In this document: positions 1-5,258 of the stretch, piece after piece | Position numbering within the stretch: position 1 is the stretch's first letter | Layout: each line of letters begins with the position of its first letter | The notes under the pieces: generated by a model | The model's input: the letters and a program-made list of their open reading frames with translations, nothing else | Database searches by the model: none | Told to the model about the DNA's origin: nothing | DNA from: Methylomonas sp. | GTDB lineage: Bacteria > Pseudomonadota > Gammaproteobacteria > Methylococcales > Methylomonadaceae | Direction: 5' to 3' | Length of the DNA: 5,733 nucleotides | Assembly: GCA_028688235.1 (NCBI GenBank) | Contig: JAQTYP010000249.1 | Location: 1 to 5,733, forward strand | Made by a program: the position numbers and the translations under genes

Positions 1-862
1 AGCGGTCGCTACGCAATTCCCTGCGGTTATTCGGGTTGAAAGCCGGCTGGCTGACCGATGCCAGCACGTCGCCGTTTTTGGCGTCCAGGACCACCAGCGA
101 TGCCGAGTGGGCCTTGTGTTTCAACACGGCGGCCTGTAATTCGCGGTAGGCCAGATATTGGATGCGTTCGTCTATCGTCAATACCAAATCCTGACCTGGT
201 ATCGCTTCCTGTATGTTTTCCACGTCCTTGATGATGTGGCCTTTGCCGTCTTTGATCACGCGTTTCTTTCCCGGCTTGCCGCGCAGAATGTGGTCATAGC
301 CGTGTTCCATGCCTTCCTGACCGATGTCGTCAATATTGGTAAAGCCCAATAAATGTCCGGCCGTGGCACCTGCCGGATAGTAACGCTTGAACGCCCGCTC
401 GAAATACACGCCGGTAATTTCCAGAGCCTTTACTTTCTCGGCCAGATCCGGATTGATCTGGCGTTTGACATAGACAAAACGCTTGCCGGCTTCCTTTTTT
501 AAAAAGGCCTGCATGTCTTTATCGGGAATGCCCAATATATTGGCCATTTGCCCAATTTTTTCCTTCTCGCCGTCCTTGAGTTGGCGCATGTTCATCCAGA
601 TCGACTGCACCGGGGTGCTGATTGCAAGCGGTTCGCCGTTGCGATCTTTAATCTGTCCGCGATAAGCCGGCACATCGACGATACCGACATGTTGTAAGTC
701 GCCTTTGTCCTGCAGAAACTCCTTGTTGAGCACTTGTAAATAGACGGCTCGACCGGCTAACGCCATCATGGCGGACAGCAGGGTTCCCATCATCAGCTTG
801 CGTCTGATGGGGAAGTCCTGTGTCGGCTGTTTGTTAGTTCTGGCACCAGTGGCAAATCGCAT
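1..862 (-). CDS. ftsI: FtsI / PBP3 septal peptidoglycan transpeptidase, N-terminal part (runs off the window)
   Basis: Penicillin-binding protein 3, the class B transpeptidase that crosslinks septal peptidoglycan in the divisome. Only the first 287 codons are present. A short cytoplasmic tail is followed by a membrane segment at about residues 24-42. The PBP dimerisation region then shows RGQIKDRNGEPLA (68-80), RYYPAGATAGHLLGFTN (160-176) and GQEGMEHGYD (181-190). The transpeptidase domain begins near residue 224 (DLVLTIDERIQYLAYREL) and the fragment ends just after SQPAFNPNNR (271-280). The catalytic SxxK serine lies beyond the edge, so activity cannot be judged. The ATG at 862 directly follows the ftsL stop (TAAATG), which suggests translational coupling; I see no Shine-Dalgarno. 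Position after mraZ-rsmH-ftsL supports FtsI over other class B PBPs. Confidence 0.96.
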   Translation of the reverse strand, partial: MRFATGARTNKQPTQDFPIRRKLMMGTLLSAMMALAGRAVYLQVLNKEFLQDKGDLQHVGIVDVPAYRGQIKDRNGEPLAISTPVQSIWMNMRQLKDGEKEKIGQMANILGIPDKDMQAFLKKEAGKRFVYVKRQINPDLAEKVKALEITGVYFERAFKRYYPAGATAGHLLGFTNIDDIGQEGMEHGYDHILRGKPGKKRVIKDGKGHIIKDVENIQEAIPGQDLVLTIDERIQYLAYRELQAAVLKHKAHSASLVVLDAKNGDVLASVSQPAFNPNNRRELRSDR

Positions 863-1135
863 TTACGGTTTGATATAAACAATTTCGTTTTGGGCCGGCA
901 GTGTCAGCATCAGTCGTTGCCTTGCTTCTATCTCGACCCGGTTTTCTTCTGTCAATGTGGTCAGTTCCAGTTGTAAACGTCCCCATTCCACTTCGTAATC
1001 GTCCAGCTGCTTCTCTTTTTGCAGTATTTCAATAAACAGCAGCCGGGACTGATATTTACTGTAAATGACGGCGATGGCCGAAAGCATCAGCATGGCTATC
1101 AATAGACTCATCAGGATGTTCTTGAATGCAGTCAT
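863..1135 (-). CDS. ftsL: FtsL cell division protein
   Basis: Small bitopic divisome protein that works with FtsB and FtsQ and helps activate FtsWI. From the ATG at 1135 it has 90 residues: a short N-terminus, one hydrophobic membrane segment (about residues 6-25, rich in L, I, M and A), then a charged leucine-rich stretch of about 45 residues expected to form a periplasmic coiled coil, ending in EIVYIKP. FtsL sequences are poorly conserved, so the call rests on size, topology and location between rsmH and ftsI. The ATG overlaps the rsmH stop by one base (TGATG). A TTG at 1138 would add one residue, but the ATG has a GAGAAG about 5 bases upstream and is preferred. The gene ends with TAA immediately before ftsI. 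Confidence 0.92.
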   Translation of the reverse strand: MTAFKNILMSLLIAMLMLSAIAVIYSKYQSRLLFIEILQKEKQLDDYEVEWGRLQLELTTLTEENRVEIEARQRLMLTLPAQNEIVYIKP

Positions 1136-2064
1136 CAAATCTTCTCGGCAACGCGCATAATCGCGCTACGGGCTCTCGGGTTTTGTTGCACTTCTGACGG
1201 CTGGGCCTTTATCGACTTGCCGACTTTTTTTAATTGCCCTTTCGCTATGTCCTGTTCTTTAACCGGTAATTTTCCTGGATTGTTTTTTCGTCCCGATTCC
1301 TCCCGGATAAAGCGTTTGACTATACGGTCCTCCAGAGAATGAAACGAGATGACTACGAGTCGTCCTCCGGGCGCTAAAACCTGAACCGCCTGAGTCAGTG
1401 CCGATTTGATCTGTTCCAGTTCCTGATTGATTTCGATTCTGATCGCTTGAAACGTACGGGTTGCCGGATGTTTGTATTTATCCTTGAACGGTACGCTGTC
1501 TTCAATCAGTTTTGCCAGTTGTAAGGTGGTCTGTAGTGGCTGCTGCTGACGCATTAATGCAACCGCCTTGGCTATGCGGCGTGCAAACCGCTCTTCGCCG
1601 TATTCATACAGCACTCTAACCAATTCCTGTTCGTCGACATTCGCCAGATATTGGGCGGCCGTCAAACCTCGGGTGACATCCATGCGCATGTCCAATGGGC
1701 CCTCGCGCATGAAGCTGAATCCGCGTTCGGCGGTATCCAGTTGCGGCGACGACACGCCTAAATCCATCAATATGCCGTCGATTCGGCCTGTATGCCCCAG
1801 GTCAGTCGTCACTTTGGCCAATTCGGCGAAGCAAGCATGATGCAGGCTGAATCTCGGGTCAGTCGAAAAGTGCGAGGCCTGCGCGCTGTTAATGGCTTCG
1901 ATGTCGCGATCGAGTGCCAATAATCGTCCGGAATTCCCCAAGCGTTGCAAAATACCGGCACTGTGTCCGCCCCGGCCGAATGTGCAGTCGACGTATATGC
2001 CGTCGGCTTTGATTTGTAGGCTTTCTAATGCCTCGTCGTATAAAACGGCCTGATGCGGGGGCAT
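1135..2064 (-). CDS. rsmH: RsmH (MraW) 16S rRNA cytosine-1402 N4-methyltransferase
   Basis: SAM-dependent enzyme that N4-methylates C1402 of 16S rRNA in the decoding centre; a standard member of the division cluster. The 309 residues are close to the 313 of E. coli. Visible motifs: HQAVLYDEAL at the N-terminus (4-13), SAM-binding YVDCTFGRGGHS (24-35), the acidic LALDRD at the end of the next strand (49-54), MDLGVSSPQLD (100-110) followed by RGFSFMREGPLDMRMD (114-129), HPATRTFQAIRIEINQEL (199-216), GGRLVVISFHSLEDRIVKRF (233-252), and a C-terminus of NPRARSAIMRVAEKI typical of the family. The start ATG lies 5 bases after the mraZ stop with no clear Shine-Dalgarno, so coupled translation is likely. 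Its stop overlaps the ftsL start. Confidence 0.98.
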   Translation of the reverse strand: MPPHQAVLYDEALESLQIKADGIYVDCTFGRGGHSAGILQRLGNSGRLLALDRDIEAINSAQASHFSTDPRFSLHHACFAELAKVTTDLGHTGRIDGILMDLGVSSPQLDTAERGFSFMREGPLDMRMDVTRGLTAAQYLANVDEQELVRVLYEYGEERFARRIAKAVALMRQQQPLQTTLQLAKLIEDSVPFKDKYKHPATRTFQAIRIEINQELEQIKSALTQAVQVLAPGGRLVVISFHSLEDRIVKRFIREESGRKNNPGKLPVKEQDIAKGQLKKVGKSIKAQPSEVQQNPRARSAIMRVAEKI

Positions 2065-2069
2065 AGTCG

Positions 2070-2537
2070 TTAAAACGAGATGGTGCCGATCTCTTCTAGC
2101 CCTTCGGTATCGCTACCATTCAGCCATTCCTGTTCTTTTGTCTGCCAAGCGCTGTCGCTCCAGATTTCGAATTTATTCAATTGTCCAACCAAGTAAATAT
2201 GTTTTTCCATGCCGGCAAATTCACGCAATTTTTCCGGCAACAACAAGCGTCCTTGCGCATCCATTTCGCATTCAGTGGCATGGCCGATTACGAAGCGGCG
2301 GAGTTTACCCGCCATCTTGTTAAGGGTGGGGAGTTTGCTGATGGTTTGCTCTAATTTTTCCCATTCGGGGAGAGGGTACAGCCACAAGCAACCCGGTTCG
2401 CCTACGCATTTTTCGTCGACCGCAATCGTTACCACCATTTGACGCTCGCAACATTCTTGTAGCTCCTCCCGGTAACGGGTAGGAATTGCAATGCGCCCTT
2501 TCGCATCCAAATTGATTGAACTTATGCCTCGAAACAA
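2070..2537 (-). CDS. mraZ: MraZ transcriptional regulator, TTG start
   Basis: AbrB-like DNA-binding protein that forms ring-shaped oligomers and represses its own division-cluster promoter in E. coli. I set the start at the TTG at 2537 because this gives the family N-terminus MFRG and a GAGG Shine-Dalgarno 6 bases upstream; no ATG is available. An upstream TTG at 2549 would add four residues not expected in the family. The product has 155 residues with two SpoVT/AbrB-like halves, each carrying the DxxGR signature: LDAKGRIAIP (10-19) and MDAQGRLLLP (92-101). YPLPEWEKLE (54-63) and LVGQLNKFEIW are also family-typical. Compared with E. coli MraZ there is a short insertion before LWLYPLPEW, and five cysteines are present (29, 30, 44, 50, 90). 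It is the first gene after the promoter and direct repeats at 2565-2626. Confidence 0.96.
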   Translation of the reverse strand: MFRGISSINLDAKGRIAIPTRYREELQECCERQMVVTIAVDEKCVGEPGCLWLYPLPEWEKLEQTISKLPTLNKMAGKLRRFVIGHATECEMDAQGRLLLPEKLREFAGMEKHIYLVGQLNKFEIWSDSAWQTKEQEWLNGSDTEGLEEIGTISF

Positions 2538-2543
2538 ATTGGG

Positions 2544-2547
2544 CCTC
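2544..2547 (-). promoter_or_regulatory. Shine-Dalgarno that fixes the mraZ TTG start
   Basis: GAGG on the minus strand, followed by 6 bases (CCCAAT) and then TTG TTT CGA GGC, read as MFRG. This is the clearest ribosome binding site in the window and decides the mraZ start codon. The alternative TTG at 2549 overlaps this GAGG and has no comparable site. Confidence 0.75.
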
Positions 2548-2564
2548 AAAAAATCAAATAAAAT

Positions 2565-2599
2565 CCCTTTTTAACCACTTTGCATCATTTTTGCACCAC
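2565..2599 (-). promoter_or_regulatory. MraZ-type operator: four direct repeats at 10-11 base spacing
   Basis: Reading the minus strand, related units start at 2598 (TGGTGCAAAA), 2587 (TGATGCAAAG), 2577 (TGGTTAAAAA) and 2567 (GGGATTTTAT). Spacings are 11, 10 and 10 bases, about one helical turn. Known MraZ sites are short TGGG-like direct repeats at about 10-base pitch, read by successive subunits of the ring. The units here are degenerate (TGG, TGA, TGG, GGG). They begin on the last bases of the -10 element and cover the start of transcription, the right place for autorepression. Binding by MraZ is inferred. Confidence 0.6.
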
Positions 2600-2626
2600 T
2601 ATAGTTTTCAAGGGGGGCTTAGTCAA
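2598..2626 (-). promoter_or_regulatory. Sigma70-type promoter of the mraZ division cluster
   Basis: The minus strand shows TTGACT (-35, plus positions 2621-2626) and TATAGT (-10, 2598-2603) with a spacer of exactly 17 bases; each hexamer matches consensus at 5 of 6. Upstream of the -35, about 2633-2655 is A/T-rich and could serve as an UP element. Expected transcription start is near 2591, giving a leader of about 55 bases before the mraZ TTG. The spacer holds a C6 run on the transcribed-sense strand. It overlaps the MraZ-type repeats. Confidence 0.75.
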
Positions 2627-2662
2627 GAGCGATTCAATTAAAATCTTTCTTTTTCTACAATG

Positions 2663-2687
2663 ACTTACGAATTGTTTATTCATAAGT
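2663..2687. repeat. 25-base inverted repeat upstream of the mraZ promoter
   Basis: Arms ACTTACGAAT (2663-2672) and ATTCATAAGT (2678-2687) are inverted copies with one mismatch, separated by TGTTT. The centre lies about 50 bases upstream of the mraZ -35, a usual place for an activator or regulator site. The arms do not match the FNR, CRP or LexA consensus as I know them. It could also arise by chance in A/T-rich DNA. Confidence 0.45.
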
Positions 2688-2766
2688 GCAATGTTATATT
2701 TCTTTTGGGAATAAAGTTTATTTTTATCAGGTGCTTAATTAAAGCTTTTAATGCTGTCTGTGATAA

Positions 2767-2778
2767 GGCACGGGTGCC
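2767..2778 (+). repeat. GC-rich palindrome followed by a T-run on the plus strand
   Basis: GGCACGGGTGCC is followed by GATTTGTTTTTT on the plus strand, a weak terminator shape (4 base pairs with a CGGG loop). No plus-strand gene lies upstream, and on the minus strand the following bases (TTATCACAG) give no U-tract, so it is not an intrinsic terminator for gpsA. It could stop antisense transcription or be a protein site. Confidence 0.3.
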
Positions 2779-2790
2779 GATTTGTTTTTT

Positions 2791-2868
2791 AAAGGGTTGA
2801 TGGGTAGAGGGGAGGGGGCGTGGGCTGGTTTTTTGGGTTGCGGCGTAAGCAACTAAGTGTGATTGGGC
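2791..2868 (-). terminator. Candidate Rho-dependent terminator region (C-rich, G-poor) after gpsA
   Basis: In the 78 bases just past the gpsA stop the minus-strand transcript has about 37 C and only 7 G, with little scope for secondary structure. This C-over-G bubble is the classic signature of a Rho utilisation site. No intrinsic terminator is visible here, and an independent promoter lies downstream, so Rho-dependent release between the two operons is a reasonable inference. Confidence 0.45.
2794..2824 (+). other. G-quadruplex motif, five G-runs
   Basis: Plus-strand G-runs at 2794-2796, 2802-2804, 2809-2812, 2814-2818 and 2822-2824 are separated by loops of 5, 4, 1 and 3 bases; a further GGG is at 2835-2837. 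This satisfies the usual G3+N1-7 rule with one spare run. It lies on the template strand for gpsA-direction transcription, opposite the C-rich RNA segment. Folding is predicted from pattern only. Confidence 0.55.
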
Positions 2869-3867
2869 TTAGATTTCGGACTTTTGCTCGCGTGCGAGCA
2901 AATTATTTACCGCTTGTTTGGGGTCGAGACCATTGAATAATACGTGGTAAACCTGTTCGGTGATTGGCATTTCCACCTGATGCCTTTGCGCTAACAAATA
3001 AGCGTCACGTGCAGCGGATATGCCTTCGACTGTTTGTGCAATTTCCGCTATTGCTGCGGATCGGCTTTTTCCAAGGCCCAGAGCTAGGCCGAAGCGGCGA
3101 TTGCGCGATTGATTGTCGGTACAGGTTAGGATTAAATCACCAAGGCCGGCGAGGCCCATAAAGGTGTCGGATTGACCGCCCAGCTTAATGCCAAGGCGCA
3201 TGATTTCGGTGAGGCCCCGTGTGATCAATGCGGCGCGCGTGTTGGCGCCGAATCCAAGGCCGTCGGCAATGCCGGCAGCGATGGCTAAGACGTTTTTACA
3301 GGCTCCGCCAACTTGAACGCCGATGATGTCGCGGCTGGTGTAGGCTCTAAAACATTGATTGTGGAAAATTGCGGCGATTTCTGAGGCATATGACTGCGAT
3401 TTCGAAGCCACTGTTATGGCTGTCGGCAAGCCGTTAGCAACTTCCTGCGCAAAAGAAGGTCCGGAAAGTACGGCAGTCAGCTTGCCGGGGCCTAATACGG
3501 TTTCAACGACTTCACTGAGCAATGAGCCGCTGTCGCAGGCAAAGCCCTTGGTCGCCCAGGCAATTTTAGAGTTTGCCGCCAGATAAGGTGTTATATCTTT
3601 CAGGGTGGCGGCGAACGCATGGCTGGGAACCGAGATCAACAATAAAGGACTGAATTCCACGGTCTCTTGCAAATTACCGCTCGATATCAGGTTGTTCGGA
3701 AACTTAATTCCCGGTAGATAGCGTTGGTTTTCTCTGGAGTTTTGCAGTATTCGAGCTTGATGCGGCTCGTGCCCCCAAAGCATCGTTTTACAGCCATTAC
3801 GTGCCGCCTGAATGGCTAGCGCGGTACCCCAGGAGCCGGCGCCGAGTATGCTGAGCGTTGAGGGCAT
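2869..3867 (-). CDS. gpsA: GpsA, NAD(P)+-dependent glycerol-3-phosphate dehydrogenase
   Basis: Cytoplasmic enzyme that reduces dihydroxyacetone phosphate to sn-glycerol 3-phosphate, the backbone precursor of phospholipids. Length of 332 residues is normal. The N-terminal Rossmann fold has ILGAGSWGTALA (7-18). Conserved elements follow: VPSHAF (80-85), WATKG (104-108), LSGPSFAQEVANGLPTA (134-150), the family signature around GACKNVLAIAAGIADG (188-203) with the likely catalytic Lys191, then GANTRAALITRG (207-218) and DNQSRNRRFG (251-260). The C-terminal half is the helical substrate domain. It starts 5 bases after the secB stop with no clear Shine-Dalgarno, so it is probably read from the upstream operon. 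The secB-gpsA pairing is common in gammaproteobacteria. Confidence 0.98.
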   Translation of the reverse strand: MPSTLSILGAGSWGTALAIQAARNGCKTMLWGHEPHQARILQNSRENQRYLPGIKFPNNLISSGNLQETVEFSPLLLISVPSHAFAATLKDITPYLAANSKIAWATKGFACDSGSLLSEVVETVLGPGKLTAVLSGPSFAQEVANGLPTAITVASKSQSYASEIAAIFHNQCFRAYTSRDIIGVQVGGACKNVLAIAAGIADGLGFGANTRAALITRGLTEIMRLGIKLGGQSDTFMGLAGLGDLILTCTDNQSRNRRFGLALGLGKSRSAAIAEIAQTVEGISAARDAYLLAQRHQVEMPITEQVYHVLFNGLDPKQAVNNLLAREQKSEI

Positions 3868-3872
3868 CGTAA

Positions 3873-4340
3873 TTAATTTAAGGTTTTGCCTTCCGCACTC
3901 TGTTGATTTTGTTGCAAATGTTGCATGTACAAGGCGTCGAAGTTGACCGGAGCCAGAATTAGTTGGGGAAAGCCGCCTTTGGTGACCAAGTCGGATATGG
4001 CTTCACGCGCATAGGGAAACAGAATGTTGGGGCAAAAACTACCCAGCATGGGGCCCATTTCCTGGTCGTTGAAGCCGGCGATAGCAAAAATACCGGCTTG
4101 TTTTATTTCCACCAGGTAAGCGATGGTGTCACCGATTTTAACGGTTGCAGTGATGGACAGAGAGACTTCGTACATCGAATTTTCCAGATTCTCGACGTTG
4201 GTGCCCAGATTCAAATCGAGCGAAGGTTCCCATTTTTGGGTGAACACTTTGGGTGAGTTCGGGGTTTCGAATGAAATGTCTTTGGTATAGATTTTCTGGA
4301 TGGCGAATTGTTTTTCGCCGGCGTTGTTGGTTTCTGCCAT
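3873..4340 (-). CDS. secB: SecB protein-export chaperone
   Basis: Cytosolic tetrameric chaperone that keeps preproteins unfolded and passes them to SecA. The 155 residues equal the E. coli length. Typical blocks: QKIYTKDISFETPNSP (15-30), the acidic beta-sheet region around WEPSLDLNLGT (37-47), YLVEIKQAGIFAIAGF (74-89), and the strongly conserved LGSFCPNILFPYAREAISDL with GGFPQLILAPVNFDALY, followed by a polar glutamine-rich tail. The gene starts 26 bases after the rhodanese stop and ends 5 bases before gpsA. The ATG at 4340 gives the family N-terminus, although a Shine-Dalgarno is not evident. In E. coli grxC lies between yibN and secB; here that slot is too small for any gene. Confidence 0.98.
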   Translation of the reverse strand: MAETNNAGEKQFAIQKIYTKDISFETPNSPKVFTQKWEPSLDLNLGTNVENLENSMYEVSLSITATVKIGDTIAYLVEIKQAGIFAIAGFNDQEMGPMLGSFCPNILFPYAREAISDLVTKGGFPQLILAPVNFDALYMQHLQQNQQSAEGKTLN

Positions 4341-4366
4341 GACTTTTGTATAGGGTTGAGTTGAAA

Positions 4367-4807
4367 TTAATCGTGGTTTTTACTGCTGATTTTTATGGGG
4401 AGTTTGTTGTCTTCCCAAGATTGCATGCCGCCTTGCATGTTGAAAACCTGTTCGAAGCCTGCTTTGGTCAATGTTTTGCAAGCGGGTACCGATCTGGCGC
4501 CGGTTTGGCAGGTGACGATAATAGGATGATTTTTGTGTTTTTCCAATGACGGCAATTTTTCTTCGAGTTTTCCTAGCGGCACATTGACGGCGTTTTCGAT
4601 GTGGCTTTTGATGAATTCGTTGGGTTCTCTGATATCCAATATCAGGGTTTTATCGTCATTCATTTTAGTGACGGCGATCAGCGGTGAAATGCTTTCGAAT
4701 TGATTGAAAGAATTGGAGATCAAGTCCTGAATCAGCAGAAAAACAACGCAAACCAGCGAAAACGAAAGCAGATAGTGATTAGTGGCAAATTCGATATATT
4801 GGTCCAT
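4367..4807 (-). CDS. Membrane-anchored single-domain rhodanese (YibN position)
   Basis: Rhodanese-family sulfurtransferase, expected to carry sulfane sulfur as a cysteine persulfide. From the ATG at 4807 it has 146 residues: one membrane segment at about 11-30, then a rhodanese domain at about 40-138. Visible motifs are LDIREPNEF (57-65), HIENAVNVPL (69-78), the active loop CQTGARS with catalytic Cys100, and GGMQSW (126-131). The start is chosen because the product then begins near the membrane helix, like E. coli YibN; a TTG at 4855 would add 16 residues and overlap the upstream gene. It follows the ArsR-type gene by 35 bases and precedes secB, as yibN does near secB in E. coli. From memory, E. 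coli YibN lacks a clean CxxGxR loop, whereas this copy has one. Its sulfur donor and acceptor cannot be read from the sequence. Confidence 0.9.
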   Translation of the reverse strand: MDQYIEFATNHYLLSFSLVCVVFLLIQDLISNSFNQFESISPLIAVTKMNDDKTLILDIREPNEFIKSHIENAVNVPLGKLEEKLPSLEKHKNHPIIVTCQTGARSVPACKTLTKAGFEQVFNMQGGMQSWEDNKLPIKISSKNHD

Positions 4808-4842
4808 CTTGAGTAAATTTTTTAATTTGTTTTGGAAAAAAG

Positions 4843-5163
4843 TTAGGTTTCGCAAAAAACTGTGCGCATCATTTGAATCAGGTGTATTACGCGTTTGTCG
4901 TCGATGTAATAAAACACCCTGTTGGCGTCTTTTTTAAAATCCAGGATACCTTTGTCCCTCAGTATCGCCAGATGCTGGGAGATGTTGCTTTGGCTGGTGC
5001 CCACCTGATCGACGATATCTTGTACGCTGATGGCTTTATCACCCAGGACGCACAATATTTTCAGGCGCAAGGGATGCGACATGGCTTTCAAGCAGCGTGA
5101 GGCTCGATTAATCTCGGTATCGTTATAGAGTATGTGATCGTCGTTGTCTGCCATATAGATCAT
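4843..5163 (-). CDS. ArsR-family repressor with SqrR/BigR-like persulfide-sensing cysteines
   Basis: Small winged-helix dimeric repressor of 106 residues. The N-terminal helix ends in ASRCLKAMSHPLRLKILCVL (21-40); the helix-turn-helix is about VQDIVDQVGTSQSNISQHLAILRDKGIL (47-74) and the wing is FKKDANRVFYYI (76-87), followed by a C-terminal helix ending in FCET. The metal-binding ELCVCDL motif of ArsR/SmtB metal sensors is absent. Cys38 and Cys104 are 66 residues apart, the same spacing as Cys41/Cys107 of SqrR and Cys42/Cys108 of BigR, which form a tetrasulfide link with persulfides. Cys24 is an extra cysteine. The adjoining rhodanese agrees with sulfane-sulfur sensing. The ATG at 5163 is used; a second in-frame ATG at 5154 is equally possible since neither has a good ribosome site. 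Ligand is inferred. Confidence 0.93.
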   Translation of the reverse strand: MIYMADNDDHILYNDTEINRASRCLKAMSHPLRLKILCVLGDKAISVQDIVDQVGTSQSNISQHLAILRDKGILDFKKDANRVFYYIDDKRVIHLIQMMRTVFCET

Positions 5164-5224
5164 CTGTGATGTTCGAGGTGCTTTGACGAGCGCTATTTTT
5201 CGCGCTACGACAAAATGCGCCTAC

Positions 5225-5258
5225 TGTATAATATTTGGCTCACGCTAGGCGAAATATT
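5225..5258 (-). promoter_or_regulatory. Promoter and overlapping inverted-repeat operator of the ArsR-rhodanese operon
   Basis: On the minus strand TTCGCC (plus 5248-5253) and TATACA (5225-5230) are 17 bases apart and could be -35 and -10. The spacer and -35 are covered by an inverted repeat: AATATTTGGC (5230-5239) and GCGAAATATT (5249-5258), one mismatch, 9-base gap. ArsR-family repressors bind A/T-rich dyads that overlap promoters, so autoregulation is likely. The hexamers themselves are only moderate matches. The leader to the ATG at 5163 would be about 55 bases and contains a short hairpin (AGCGC at 5189-5193, GCGCT at 5202-5206). Confidence 0.5.
5227..5232 (+). promoter_or_regulatory. 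Possible divergent -10 element (TATAAT)
   Basis: A perfect TATAAT on the plus strand, preceded directly by TG, overlaps the edge of the inverted-repeat operator. No good -35 lies 16-18 bases upstream, so the promoter is uncertain. If used, it would point toward the envC-like gene with a leader of about 400 bases, and the ArsR-type protein could affect both directions. Confidence 0.3.

Larger units (their letters stand above)
2538..2868. other. Intergenic region between gpsA and mraZ
   Basis: The 331 bases hold no plausible gene. From the gpsA side: a segment where the gpsA transcript is very C-rich and G-poor and the other strand is a G-quadruplex motif (2791-2868); a GGCACGGGTGCC palindrome (2767-2778); a strongly A/T-rich tract (about 2635-2760) with a 25-base inverted repeat (2663-2687); then the mraZ promoter, MraZ-type repeats and ribosome binding site. 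No intrinsic terminator with a U-tract is visible in the gpsA direction. Confidence 0.8.

Noticed and set aside
1568..1840. Plus-strand open frame of 90 codons inside rsmH
   Set aside because: Antisense to a fully conserved part of RsmH; composition is a shadow of the real gene.
2767..2790. Intrinsic terminator for gpsA
   Set aside because: The hairpin's T-run is on the plus strand only, the wrong direction for gpsA, and its stem is short.
3963..4256. Plus-strand open frame of 97 codons inside secB
   Set aside because: Antisense to conserved SecB coding sequence, with no recognisable domain.
4808..4855. Rhodanese start at the TTG at 4855
   Set aside because: It would overlap the upstream stop and add 16 residues without family support; the ATG at 4807 gives a YibN-like N-terminus.
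4873..5100. Plus-strand open frame of 75 codons inside the ArsR-type gene
   Set aside because: Antisense shadow of a well-supported winged-helix protein.
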